This document shows positions 35,633-44,219 of a DNA stretch of 64,000 bases, in pieces. How positions within the stretch are numbered: position 1 is the stretch's first letter; the number at the start of each line of letters is the position of its first letter. This DNA comes from UBA1952 sp965246765. GTDB lineage: Bacteria > Bacteroidota > Bacteroidia > Chitinophagales > Chitinophagaceae. Under the pieces are notes generated by a model. That model was not told where the DNA came from. It searched no databases and was given only the letters and a program-made list of their open reading frames with translations. The position numbers and the translations under genes are program-made. The stretch spans positions 1 to 64,000 of the forward strand of contig CBDFFJ010000004.1 in assembly GCA_965246765.1 (NCBI GenBank), read 5' to 3'.

Positions 35633-36607
35633 CTATGTCAGGCTAAATAAACTATCTACGAACTCCGCTTTGTTGAAAATCTGCAGGTCTTCCATGCGCT
35701 CGCCGACGCCGATATATTTTACGGGTATCCTGAACTGCGATGCAATGCCGAGCACCACGCCGCCCTTGGCCGTGCCGTCAAGCTTAGTGACTGCGATAGC
35801 GGTGACGTCTGTGGCGGCGGTAAATTGCTTTGCCTGCTCCAGCGCATTCTGGCCCGTAGAGCCATCTAACACCAGTACGACCTCGTGCGGAGCGTCCGGC
35901 ATTTTCTTGCTTATCACCCGGCGGATCTTACCAAGCTCTTCCATCAGGTAAGCTTTGTTGTGCAGGCGTCCTGCCGTGTCGATGATCAGCACGTCGGCGT
36001 TACGCGCCATAGCTTGCTGCACAGCTTCAAACGCTACGGCGCTTGGGTCTGAGCCCATCTCCTTCTTTACGATGGGCACGCCGGTGCGCTCGCTCCATAT
36101 GGTAAGCTGATCAACGGCTGCAGCGCGGAACGTGTCCGCAGCACCGAGGATTACGCTCTTGCCCGCCTTTTTGAAATTGTAAGCCAGTTTGCCTATGGTC
36201 GTGGTCTTGCCAACGCCATTAACGCCGACTACCAGAATGACATAAGGTTTCTTGCCTGCGGGCAGGTCAAAGGTTTCGTGCTCAGACGAAGGCGCATCAG
36301 TGAGGATGCCCATCATCTCTTCCTGCAGGATGCGGTTCAGGTCGCTTGTACCCAGGAATTTGTCGCGGGCTACGCGCGCCTCAATACGGTTAATGATTTC
36401 AATAGTGGTGTCAAGCCCTACATCGGCGCCTACAAGGGCTTCCTCCACTTGGTCAAGCACTTCTTCATCTACCTTATCCTTGCCGACAATTGCCTTTGTC
36501 AGCTTGGAAAAGAAGCCCTGCTTTGTTTTTTCAAGGCCCTGATCCAGAGCTTCCTTTTGTTCCTGCTGCTCTTTATTGCGCTTGAAAAGCTTATCAAATA
36601 GACCCAT
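35633..36607 (-). CDS. ftsY: signal recognition particle receptor
   Basis: A 324-aa SRP GTPase that docks ribosome-SRP complexes on the inner membrane. It has a short N-terminal amphipathic start (MGLFDKLFKRNKE), the NBD helices, then G motifs GVNGVGKTTTIGKLA, DTFRAAAVDQL, DTAGRLHNK and TKLDGTAKGG. The acidic A domain of E. coli FtsY is missing, which is usual here. It converges with the sirtuin gene. Confidence 0.97.
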   Translation of the reverse strand: MGLFDKLFKRNKEQQEQKEALDQGLEKTKQGFFSKLTKAIVGKDKVDEEVLDQVEEALVGADVGLDTTIEIINRIEARVARDKFLGTSDLNRILQEEMMGILTDAPSSEHETFDLPAGKKPYVILVVGVNGVGKTTTIGKLAYNFKKAGKSVILGAADTFRAAAVDQLTIWSERTGVPIVKKEMGSDPSAVAFEAVQQAMARNADVLIIDTAGRLHNKAYLMEELGKIRRVISKKMPDAPHEVVLVLDGSTGQNALEQAKQFTAATDVTAIAVTKLDGTAKGGVVLGIASQFRIPVKYIGVGERMEDLQIFNKAEFVDSLFSLT

Positions 36608-36682
36608 ATTGGTGTTGACTCAAAATACGGACTCCGGATTTCGGAATTCGGGACGAAGGTAAGCCTCGCGTCATACCTTAGA

Positions 36683-37403
36683 ATGATGAGCACATTTGCA
36701 GAGCGCGTGATGAATTTTAATCGCTCCCTGCACCTTTCTGCAAAGCTGCCGCCGGGCGTATCTGCAATGAATCCATTCACTGAAAACGGGCTTGCGACGC
36801 GGCTTGCAAATCAATTCTACAGGAAGTTTTACGGTGATAATGAAAGACGCCGGCTGATTCTGGGCATAAATCCCGGTCGCTTCGGAGCCGCGCTGAGCGG
36901 TGTGCCTTTTACGGACTTTAAACGGCTGGAAGCTTTTTGCGGCATCTCTGCGGAAGGGCAGCGCGCGCACGAGCCCTCAAGCGAATTCATCTACGCGATG
37001 ATTACAGCTATGGGCCCGGTGGAGGATTTCTACAAGCGCTTTTACATCAACTCTGTCTGCCCTTTGGGCTTTGCCATTCAAAAACAAGGCGGGCGCGTGG
37101 TAAATTATAACTACTACGATGACCCTGCGCTCTACTGTCCCGTAAAGCCATTTATCATAGACAGCATCCGGCGGCAGATAGATCTGGGCTGCTACACAGA
37201 GGCATGCATCTGCCTTGGGATAAAGAACGGCGCATATCTGATGAAGCTGAATGATGAGCATCATTTCTTCAATCAGATTGAAGTCGTTACCGCATCCGCG
37301 TTATATTATGCAGTATCGGCGTAAGGATATTACAAACGCAATACGTCAATATCATACGGCCTTGCACTTCCTGAGCCCGCCTGCAACTGACGTCGTAAAA
37401 TAA
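36683..37403 (+). pseudogene. SMUG-type uracil-DNA glycosylase, frameshifted near the C-terminus
   Basis: Encodes a SMUG-like base-excision glycosylase: LILGINPGRFGAALSGVPFTD is the SMUG water-activating motif and YINSVCPLGF follows. The first frame stops at 37324 after a non-family tail. Removing the A at 37289 joins it to a frame reading PHPRYIMQYRRKDIT and ending TDVVK at 37403; the HP motif that grips the DNA is in this second frame. So one inserted base destroys the catalytic C-terminus. Could be a pseudogene or a consensus error. Confidence 0.85.
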
Positions 37404-37404
37404 A

Positions 37405-37433
37405 AACGGCCCGCACTTTTGGTGCGGGCCGTT
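37405..37433. terminator. bidirectional terminator between glycosylase and RRM genes
   Basis: A 12-bp perfect stem (37405-37416 with 37422-37433) with a 5-nt loop. It starts 2 nt after the restored stop of the glycosylase at 37403, further evidence that the gene originally ended there rather than at 37324. Confidence 0.85.
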
Positions 37434-37460
37434 CAGCTTACCAGCGCTGAATGTTTTTAA

Positions 37461-37826
37461 TTAATAACCACCGTCGTTATCCCGGCGATTGTTATAACCT
37501 GAGTTATTGCCATAGCCTCCGCCGCCGCCGCGACGTCCGCCACCACCTCCGTATCCGCCGCCACCGCCTGAGCGCTGTTCCATCGGACGGGCTTCGTTCA
37601 CTACCAGCTTACGGCCGGACAAGTCCTGACCATTTGTAGCTGCAACGGCTGCTTCGCCGTCTTCCTTGTTAGTGAATGTTACAAAGCCAAAGCCGCGGCT
37701 GCGGCCTGTCTCACGGTCAGAGGCTACAAAAGAGTCCTCTACGTTTCCGAATTGGCTGAAGTGGTTGCGCAGCTGGTCTGCGTCTGTGGCGAAGGCGAGG
37801 TTGCCTACGTAAAGCTTGATTGACAT
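37461..37826 (-). CDS. RNA-binding protein, RRM domain with Gly-rich tail
   Basis: A 121-aa protein: one RNA recognition motif (residues 1-80) with RNP2 KLYVGNLAF and RNP1 RGFGFVTF, then a Gly/Arg/Asn/Tyr-rich disordered tail (GGGGGYGGGGGRR...NNRRDNDGGY). This is the usual small RBP architecture of Bacteroidota and cyanobacteria, thought to act in RNA regulation, often in the cold. The start at MSIKLYVG is preferred over an upstream ATG. Confidence 0.92.
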   Translation of the reverse strand: MSIKLYVGNLAFATDADQLRNHFSQFGNVEDSFVASDRETGRSRGFGFVTFTNKEDGEAAVAATNGQDLSGRKLVVNEARPMEQRSGGGGGYGGGGGRRGGGGGYGNNSGYNNRRDNDGGY

Positions 37827-38002
37827 GTTCTTGTCTTGGTGGTTTGTTTGCACTGGTATGCTTTGCGAATATCTGCTTTTTATTTGGTGCTGGTGCCTGT
37901 GGCCGAAAATGTTTTTAGTTAACCATTGTACCTAAGCGTATAAATGCAGCGTGGCAAGGCTGCTCACCAGCAAATAATGGCGCTGCACGGCACGGCATCC
38001 TG

Positions 38003-38563
38003 TTATGCTATGCGCAGCATTCTGTTATCTACCAGCTGAAAAAAATGCAAGGGCCGGAATGTGCGCCAGGCCTCATATTCCTGCATCCTGACGAGGCGGT
38101 CTATATGGCTTTTATGAAAGTCATATTGCGTTTGCGAGGGCATATTTACAGCTACGATCCAGCCGCCGTCGTCTTTAATGTCATCGTACCACTCTTCATA
38201 GTACTCCGCATCCGAGCTATGAAAGTTGAGCACATTTTCGGTGATCAGAATAAACTTGACGATGCCGCTTTCAATCATGGGATCAATTACTTCCCGTTTC
38301 AGGTGCATGATGTCGTTTTCCACCGCATCATTCCATTCGCCAAGCAACTCCAGAATTACAAAGCCAAGCTCATAGTCGGCGTACAGCTGTTTTACATAAA
38401 GGGTTCGGCTGCCAAACTCATCCCACTGTGGATGTATGTAATAGTTGTAAACTGTGTTTGAAAACTCAAATTCGCTGTGCTCCCGGCCAAAAAAGGGAGA
38501 ACGTTCGTCATCTTCGGCGGTGTAATGATCCCGCCAGTTGAAAAAGGGCTCTATTTCGTGCAT
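38003..38563 (-). CDS. conserved hypothetical protein (186 aa)
   Basis: Not recognised by function. A soluble, acidic, aromatic-rich protein without signal peptide or membrane segment; it opens MHEIEPFFNWRDHYTAEDDE and contains FVILELLGEWNDAVENDI and FILITENVLNFH, suggesting an alternating alpha/beta fold. It diverges from queA. I believe similar proteins occur in other Bacteroidota but could not check. Confidence 0.75.
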   Translation of the reverse strand: MHEIEPFFNWRDHYTAEDDERSPFFGREHSEFEFSNTVYNYYIHPQWDEFGSRTLYVKQLYADYELGFVILELLGEWNDAVENDIMHLKREVIDPMIESGIVKFILITENVLNFHSSDAEYYEEWYDDIKDDGGWIVAVNMPSQTQYDFHKSHIDRLVRMQEYEAWRTFRPLHFFQLVDNRMLRIA

Positions 38564-38650
38564 AAATGCCGCTCAATTTCGGGTAAAACAAGAAAGAAAA
38601 CGTGCTTGTTGCCGGCATATTTCTTATAACCGGGTTAAAGCTGAAATTGT

Positions 38651-38658
38651 TAGCTTTG
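38651..38658 (+). promoter_or_regulatory. -7 box of queA
   Basis: TAGCTTTG, 29 nt before the ATG at 38688. Supports that start rather than the upstream in-frame ATG at 38538. Confidence 0.5.
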
Positions 38659-38687
38659 CCAGCTTTTCCCAATTTCCCCCTCTCCTT

Positions 38688-39737
38688 ATGAAGTTATCGC
38701 AATTCAAGTTTGAGCTTCCGCTCAATCTCATTGCCCAGCACCCTGCCAAAAGCCGCGAAGACAGTCGTCTGATGGTAGTGCATCGCGACACCGGCAAGAT
38801 AGAACACAAGATTTTCCGTGACATCATCACTTACTTTGACGATAAGGATGTAATGATTGTCAATAATACGAAGGTCTTTCCGGCCCGCCTCTATGGCCGT
38901 AAAGAGAAGACCGGCGCCAAGATTGAAGTTTTTCTCCTGCGCGAGCTGAATAAGCCAAATCGTCTCTGGGACGTAATCGTTGATCCCGCAAGGAAAATAA
39001 GAGTAGGCAATAAGCTCTACTTTGGTGATAATGAGGAATTGGTAGCAGAAGTAATAGACAATACGACTTCACGCGGCCGTACCATCCGCTTCCTTTTTGA
39101 CGGAAATGAAGATGCCTTCAAGGCAGTCCTGGAGCAGCTTGGAGAGACCCCGTTGCCCCGATACATCAAGCGCCAGCCGGATGCTATGGACCGTGAGCGC
39201 TACCAGACGGTATATGCCCGCTACGAGGGCGCTGTTGCCGCTCCCACTGCCGGCCTTCACTTTTCCCGTGAGCTGATTAAGCGCCTTGAGATCGTAGGCG
39301 TGCAGTTTGCCGAAGTAACCCTGCATACAGGCCTTGGAACCTTCCGTCCTATAGAGGTGGAAGATCTGAGCAAGCATAAGATGGACGCTGAATACTTCCG
39401 CGTGGACGAATATGCTGCACAGATTGTAAACAAAGGCATTCAGAATGAGCGCCGCATCTGCTCTATTGGCACCACAACCATGCGGGCACTGGAAAGCTCC
39501 GTGACCGCTACAGGCCTGCTTAAACCAGCTGAGGGTTGGACGAACGTGTTCATTCACCCGCCATATAAGTTCAACATCGCCAACGCGCTCGTAACCAACT
39601 TTCATCTCCCGAAGACAGGCCTGCAAATCATGGCTGCCGCCTTCGCGGGCTATGAGCTGCTGACGGAAGCTTACAATACGGCCATGAAGGAGAAATACCG
39701 CTTCTTCTCTTATGGCGATGCGATGCTGATTATCTAA
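38688..39737 (+). CDS. queA: tRNA preQ1 ribosyltransferase-isomerase
   Basis: A 349-aa enzyme that transfers and isomerises the ribosyl part of SAM onto preQ1-tRNA to make epoxyqueuosine. Motifs are MKLSQFKFELPLNLIAQHPA at the start, VNNTKVFPARLYG, YARYEGAVAAPTAGLHFS, LHTGLGTFRP and TNFHLPKTGLQIMAAAFAG near the end. The start at 38688 matches family N-termini. No other queuosine genes are nearby. Confidence 0.96.
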   Translation: MKLSQFKFELPLNLIAQHPAKSREDSRLMVVHRDTGKIEHKIFRDIITYFDDKDVMIVNNTKVFPARLYGRKEKTGAKIEVFLLRELNKPNRLWDVIVDPARKIRVGNKLYFGDNEELVAEVIDNTTSRGRTIRFLFDGNEDAFKAVLEQLGETPLPRYIKRQPDAMDRERYQTVYARYEGAVAAPTAGLHFSRELIKRLEIVGVQFAEVTLHTGLGTFRPIEVEDLSKHKMDAEYFRVDEYAAQIVNKGIQNERRICSIGTTTMRALESSVTATGLLKPAEGWTNVFIHPPYKFNIANALVTNFHLPKTGLQIMAAAFAGYELLTEAYNTAMKEKYRFFSYGDAMLII

Positions 39738-39750
39738 GTCTGATGTCCTT

Positions 39751-39788
39751 AAAAAAAGGCGTTATGCATTTGCATAACGCCTTTTTTT
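39751..39788. terminator. bidirectional terminator between queA and aminotransferase
   Basis: 18-nt perfectly complementary arms (39751-39768 and 39771-39788), with A7 at one end and T7 at the other, so it works on both strands for the convergent genes. Confidence 0.93.
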
Positions 39789-39811
39789 ATTGCGGCACAG
39801 CCTCTTATTTA

Positions 39812-41026
39812 TCAATGCAGCCTTCCGAGCGCATCTGCCATGCGCTGCATAGCTTCCTGAAGTTGCTCCATGCCGGTTGCAAACGAAATCCGGATGCAGC
39901 GGTCATCGCCAAAAGCGCCGCCGTTTACCGTTGTTATATTGGCCGTATGGAGCAGATACATAGATAGGTCTTCATCGTTGGAAACCTCGGTAATGCCATC
40001 GCTCGTGCCAAAAAAAGAACTTATGTCCGGGAATGCGTAGAAGGCGCCCTTCGGATGGTTGATCTTAACGCCCGGCATCTTATTCAAGGCGCCAATCACA
40101 AAATCACGCCGGGCTTCAAATGCCTTCGTCATCTCGCGTGTGGGCTGCTGCGTTCCGTTGAGCGCTGTGATCGCCGCGCGCTGCGCAATGGAGTTGGCGC
40201 CGGAGGTAAACTGGCTCTGAAATTTGTCGCATGCCTGTGCCAGGGCTTTTGGCGCGGCGATGTAGCCGAGACGCCAACCCGTCATTGCGTAGCCCTTAGA
40301 GAAGCCATTGACCACAACCATCTGCTCACGCAAGGCTTCAAACTGTGCAATGCTTTCGTGCTTACCAGCGTAGTTGATGTGCTCATAAATCTCATCGCTC
40401 ACAATCACAACTTCGGGATGACGCTCAAAAACTTCCGCCAGCGCAGCCAGTTCGTCACGCGTGTAAACTGTGCCGGTAGGGTTGCAAGGCGAGGAAAAGA
40501 TGAACATCCGTGTGCGATCCGTGATGGAATCCTCCAGCTGTTGCGGCGTGATTTTAAAATCTGCGTCAATAGTCGTTGGAACGAATACGGAATTGCCTTC
40601 CGCAAGCTGCACAAGCGCATGATAGGTAACCCAATAGGGCGTTGGGATAATTACCTCATCGCCGGGATTTATGACGCTTAAAACCACGTTCGCGAGCGAC
40701 TGCTTTGCGCCGGTTGACACGACTATATTTTCATTCTCGTAGCTCAGGCCATTCTCACGCCGCAGCTTATCGCAGATCGCCTGCCGCAGCTCCGGGAATC
40801 CGGCAACGGGCGTGTACTTTGTGTAGCCGTCGCCCATTGCCTTTGTCGCGGCTTCGCAAATGTGCGCAGGCGTGGCAAAATCCGGCTCGCCAAGGCTGAG
40901 GTCTATGATATTCAGCCCTTGCGCCTTCAATTCCCGGCTTAGCTTGGCCATTCGGATGGTCTGCGGCTCGGATACACGGTCAAGGCGATTGGCAAGTTGC
41001 ATTGGCGGCTGTAAATCAGTTAACAT
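39812..41026 (-). CDS. aspC: pyridoxal-phosphate aminotransferase (aspartate aminotransferase type)
   Basis: A 404-aa class I/II aminotransferase. Seen: LSLGEPDFATP, the NPTGTVY turn, DEIYEHINY, and the PLP lysine in VVNGFSKGYAMTGWRLGY. The pattern fits the Ig-gamma (thermophilic/AspC-like) aspartate aminotransferases. Start choice: the ATG at 41026 (MLTDLQPP) has a TAATTTCG box 11 nt upstream, and a start further upstream would overlap rsmE; MQLANRL at 41002 is an alternative. Confidence 0.9.
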   Translation of the reverse strand: MLTDLQPPMQLANRLDRVSEPQTIRMAKLSRELKAQGLNIIDLSLGEPDFATPAHICEAATKAMGDGYTKYTPVAGFPELRQAICDKLRRENGLSYENENIVVSTGAKQSLANVVLSVINPGDEVIIPTPYWVTYHALVQLAEGNSVFVPTTIDADFKITPQQLEDSITDRTRMFIFSSPCNPTGTVYTRDELAALAEVFERHPEVVIVSDEIYEHINYAGKHESIAQFEALREQMVVVNGFSKGYAMTGWRLGYIAAPKALAQACDKFQSQFTSGANSIAQRAAITALNGTQQPTREMTKAFEARRDFVIGALNKMPGVKINHPKGAFYAFPDISSFFGTSDGITEVSNDEDLSMYLLHTANITTVNGGAFGDDRCIRISFATGMEQLQEAMQRMADALGRLH

Positions 41027-41037
41027 AAGGGAAGGCG

Positions 41038-41045
41038 CGAAATTA
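41038..41045 (-). promoter_or_regulatory. -7-like box of the aminotransferase gene
   Basis: TAATTTCG on the minus strand, 11 nt before the ATG at 41026. With the rsmE box at 41096 it forms a compact divergent promoter region of under 90 bp. Confidence 0.45.
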
Positions 41046-41095
41046 GGCCACACATCCTTAAGACTTTCAATAAACAGACCTTTATAGCCAACGAT

Positions 41096-41103
41096 TAACT
41101 TCG
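41096..41103 (+). promoter_or_regulatory. -7-like box of rsmE
   Basis: TAACTTCG, only 5 nt before the ATG at 41109, so the transcript would be leaderless. Confidence 0.4.
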
Positions 41104-41108
41104 CCCTT

Positions 41109-41894
41109 ATGGCGGAAACACCCATGTTTTTCTATTCCGGACGGCTCCTGGAAGGCGCAAAGGAGATGCTACCGGAAGACACTGCAAAGCACATCGGGCA
41201 GGTTTTGCGGATGATGACAGGAGCGGCAATTCGGCTTACTGATGGTCTTGGTATGATGGCAGATTGCCGCCTGAACAGCGTAGCAAAAAGGCGCGTTGAA
41301 GTGACCGTGGGCCGGGTTTCTGCTTTGCCCCAGCAAGCGCCGGCACTTCGCCTGGCAATCGCTTTTACAAAGAATGCTGCGCGCAATGAGTGGCTGCTTG
41401 AGAAGGCGACTGAGCTTGGTGTACAGCGCATTACACCGCTCATCACGGAGCGTTCGGTGCGGGAACGCGCGCGCACGGAACGGTGGACGGCTATTCTGAT
41501 TTCTGCCATGCTGCAGAGTAAGCAATCATGGCTGCCGGTGTTAGACGCGCCAGTAACGGTTAGCGGGCTGCTCAATGCGCAACAGGGCGGGCAGCTCATG
41601 ATAGCACATTGTATGGACGCGGCGGATGCTGTGCCCTGGGCGAGCCGGTCGGCCCTCCCGCAAGCCGCTCAGCCGGGCTCTGCGCGAGCGCCGTTGCTGC
41701 AAGCCCTGCAAAAGGGTCAAAATGCTGTTATTATGATCGGGCCGGAGGGAGATTTTACGCCTGCGGAGGTATCTTTAGCAGAAGCCGCAGGCGCTGTCGC
41801 AATTTCGCTTGGACCGAACCGTCTGCGTACGGAAACCGCCGCGCTTGCCGCTATAACCCATTTCTACCTGCTCAATCATGCTTCGCCGGATTAG
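41109..41894 (+). CDS. rsmE: 16S rRNA (uracil1498-N3)-methyltransferase
   Basis: A 261-aa SPOUT-class enzyme that methylates U1498 of 16S rRNA. The N-terminal PUA-like part has HIGQVLRMMTGAAIRLTDG; the knotted domain has AFTKNAARNEWLLEKATELGV, ITERSV, MLQSKQSWLP, and the SAM-binding MIGPEGDFTPAEV and SLGPNRLRTETAALAA. Length is typical. Its 3' end overlaps the DUF4159 gene by 17 nt, so the two are translationally linked. Confidence 0.95.
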   Translation: MAETPMFFYSGRLLEGAKEMLPEDTAKHIGQVLRMMTGAAIRLTDGLGMMADCRLNSVAKRRVEVTVGRVSALPQQAPALRLAIAFTKNAARNEWLLEKATELGVQRITPLITERSVRERARTERWTAILISAMLQSKQSWLPVLDAPVTVSGLLNAQQGGQLMIAHCMDAADAVPWASRSALPQAAQPGSARAPLLQALQKGQNAVIMIGPEGDFTPAEVSLAEAAGAVAISLGPNRLRTETAALAAITHFYLLNHASPD

Positions 41895-42546
41895 TTTGTT
41901 TTTGCTTCCGCTTTTATTGCCGGTTTTCAGCGCGTCCGCGCAATCCATGAAGCTTGGCCTGCTTGTGTATAGCGGCGGCGGAGACTGGTATGCGAATCCG
42001 ACTTCCCTTAAGAATCTTGCTGACTTTACGAATGCGCAGCTTCATACGCATTTCACCGTAGGCGAGGGGCAGGTGCAATCCGCAAGTCCGGAAATATTCA
42101 ACTATCCCTTCGTTCATATGACCGGCCACGGCCGCTGGGACCCGACGCCTGAGGAAGCGCAAAACCTGCGGCTTTATCTGGAGAGTGGCGGCTTCCTGCA
42201 CATTGATGACAACTATGGCCTTGATCCTTACGTGCGCCCGGCCTTGAAGAAGATTTTCCCCGAAGCGAGCTTAATTGAGCTGCCGTTTAATCATCCTGTT
42301 TATCATCAGCGATTCAACTTCCCGAACGGATTGCCGAAAGTGCATGAGCACGAAGGCAAGGCACCCAAAGGCTACGGACTTTTCTGGAAAGGCAGGCTGG
42401 TGTGCTTTTACAGCTATGAGTGCGATCTTGGCGACGGTTGGGAAGACCAGGATGTGCATAGAGACTCGCCGGAAAAGCATACGGCCGCTTTGCAGATGGG
42501 CGCAAACCTGATACAGTACATATTTACTGGTAATAGCTCACTCTAA
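41878..42546 (+). CDS. DUF4159 domain protein, exported
   Basis: A 222-aa periplasmic protein: signal peptide MLRRISLFLLPLLLPVFSASAQ, then the DUF4159 core with KLGLLVYSGGGDWYANP, VHMTGHGRWDPTPEE, LRLYLESGGFLHIDDNYG and the C-terminal QMGANLIQYIF. The fold resembles glutamine amidotransferase-like domains used in sugar or gliding-related proteins; activity is unknown. It overlaps rsmE by 17 nt in another frame and converges with a small membrane protein gene, overlapping its last codons. Confidence 0.88.
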   Translation: MLRRISLFLLPLLLPVFSASAQSMKLGLLVYSGGGDWYANPTSLKNLADFTNAQLHTHFTVGEGQVQSASPEIFNYPFVHMTGHGRWDPTPEEAQNLRLYLESGGFLHIDDNYGLDPYVRPALKKIFPEASLIELPFNHPVYHQRFNFPNGLPKVHEHEGKAPKGYGLFWKGRLVCFYSYECDLGDGWEDQDVHRDSPEKHTAALQMGANLIQYIFTGNSSL

Positions 42547-42707
42547 AGGAAGGTCTTCAGCAAAACTGCGACCAACAAAAGCGCAAGCACAGTAAAAACG
42601 ATATAACGGAGGCGTGCACCCGGGCCTCGCTTCAGTATGTCGGGCAGATCAAAGAAAAGATAGAGCACGATACCTATCGCGAGTGCGAGCGTCATAATCT
42701 TGACCAT
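42543..42707 (-). CDS. small two-helix membrane protein (54 aa)
   Basis: A 54-aa frame starting MVKIMTLALAIGIVLYLFF and ending VLALLLVAVLLKTFL: two hydrophobic helices linked by a Gly/Pro/Arg turn (DILKRGPGARLR). It begins 3 nt after the stop of the glycosyltransferase gene on the same strand, so it is likely its operon partner. Its last codon and stop overlap the stop codon of the DUF4159 gene. Function unknown. Confidence 0.6.
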   Translation of the reverse strand: MVKIMTLALAIGIVLYLFFDLPDILKRGPGARLRYIVFTVLALLLVAVLLKTFL

Positions 42708-42710
42708 AAG

Positions 42711-44219
42711 CTATGGCTTGTCAACCTCGAGAATCTCATAGACGTGTACGCCTCTGAAGTCTTCCAGCAGGCGGGTTTTGCAGTGAGACGTTATAAACTC
42801 CTTCATATCTTGTTGAAATGCGGCCACTTTTTGTCCGGCTTGAAACCGGCGGTCTTCAACTGTAGTAACGGGTCGGCCCTGCCTGGCTAAGACTTTGAAG
42901 TACCAACGAATATTGCCCTCGTAACTTTCTATAGCGACTGAACAATTTCCCAGGCTGCGGCGGCCATGTAGGACGTCCTTCATGAAAAATCCCATCATGG
43001 CATTCTCCCGCATAGATTCCGAAAGCTCCACACCTAAGGTCCGGTCAAGCGCGGCACGATAAGGAAACAAAAAAATGAGAATGGTTGATGCCGCGGTAAC
43101 GATTGAAATCGTGCGGCGAGAACGTCCAATGGTCGTGCTTAGCGCAGAAATAATTGTCCGTAATCCCATGGCTGAAAGTATAGCCAGGAGCGGGTATGCA
43201 GGCAAAAGATACCAGTAAAACTTTGTAACCGAAAATGATAGCACTGCTATAAATACGCCAACAGTCAGTATGAGGTAAAGTGATAAGCGTCGTGTGGCTC
43301 CATTGCCGGAATGCACTGCTGCGGCAACGCCTGCAAGGGCGAGGGGCATCCAGGGCGAAAAGCTTCCGCCGAATAGCATGCCAATGTAATAGCCCGGACT
43401 TCGTGGAAAGCTTAGCGCCTCATTATATCTGCCGAATAGGTCCATTTTCCAGACCGCATTAAGATAGCCGCCGTCCAGATGTTGACGGACGGCATACCAT
43501 GTGGCCACAGGCAAGATCAATAACAATAACCCGAAGTAGAAATGCTTGTTGCGGAGCAGTGGCCCGATAGCGCCCCTGCAAATTGTAAAAACAGCCAGTG
43601 CAGGAAGCATAAGGCATGCAGCCGTGCATTTCGTGAGTACTGCGAGCAATAATGCCCCAAAGAAAAAATAAAGCGTACGATTCCTGCGCTCTTCAAGGAA
43701 TACAAACCACAGCAGACAATATGCCGTTGTGAAAAAAGTCAGCAGGGCGTCGTAATCCCCTGTTCGGGTGCCATGAATATCCGGATATCCATGGGTGGTA
43801 CACAGCACCGCTACCGCACAAATACCGGTGAGCGGAGATCGGAGCCGACGCGCGCAGAACGCATACAACAACAGGCACGTAGCCAGCGCGGCTAACGCGC
43901 TCGGCAATCTTACGGCCAGCTCATTGTCGCCAAACAACTGCATGGATGCCGCTTGTAGCCATATCATGAGCGGAGGCTTGGTATTGCTGTAATCGGGTGC
44001 GCCGTCGTACGTGGTGACGATGAGGTTGCCGCTATCGTTCATCTCCAGCGCATTCGTTGCCAGGCGCTGCTCATCGTAGAGCAGGATTGGCAATTCATCC
44101 AGATGTCCGAACAGCGGAAGCGCAGCAATAAGCACTACGACGAGATATCCCCACATGTGAGCCGCGAACCTGTGAGGCCCGTTCGGTTGTAATGCGCCTG
44201 TACTGAGGCCGGACACCAT
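42711..44219 (-). CDS. family 39 glycosyltransferase (ArnT/PMT-like)
   Basis: A 502-aa polytopic GT-C enzyme with about 11-12 membrane helices. The first periplasmic loop has the catalytic-type acidic residues in LLYDEQRLATNALEM and the Lys-Pro-Pro motif YSNTKPPLMIWLQA; HGYPDIHGTRTGDYDAL is a further family segment. Such enzymes move a sugar from a polyprenyl carrier onto lipid A or protein. Its ATG overlaps the stop of the PaaZ gene by one base (TAATG), so the two are translationally coupled. Confidence 0.87.
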   Translation of the reverse strand: MVSGLSTGALQPNGPHRFAAHMWGYLVVVLIAALPLFGHLDELPILLYDEQRLATNALEMNDSGNLIVTTYDGAPDYSNTKPPLMIWLQAASMQLFGDNELAVRLPSALAALATCLLLYAFCARRLRSPLTGICAVAVLCTTHGYPDIHGTRTGDYDALLTFFTTAYCLLWFVFLEERRNRTLYFFFGALLLAVLTKCTAACLMLPALAVFTICRGAIGPLLRNKHFYFGLLLLILPVATWYAVRQHLDGGYLNAVWKMDLFGRYNEALSFPRSPGYYIGMLFGGSFSPWMPLALAGVAAAVHSGNGATRRLSLYLILTVGVFIAVLSFSVTKFYWYLLPAYPLLAILSAMGLRTIISALSTTIGRSRRTISIVTAASTILIFLFPYRAALDRTLGVELSESMRENAMMGFFMKDVLHGRRSLGNCSVAIESYEGNIRWYFKVLARQGRPVTTVEDRRFQAGQKVAAFQQDMKEFITSHCKTRLLEDFRGVHVYEILEVDKP

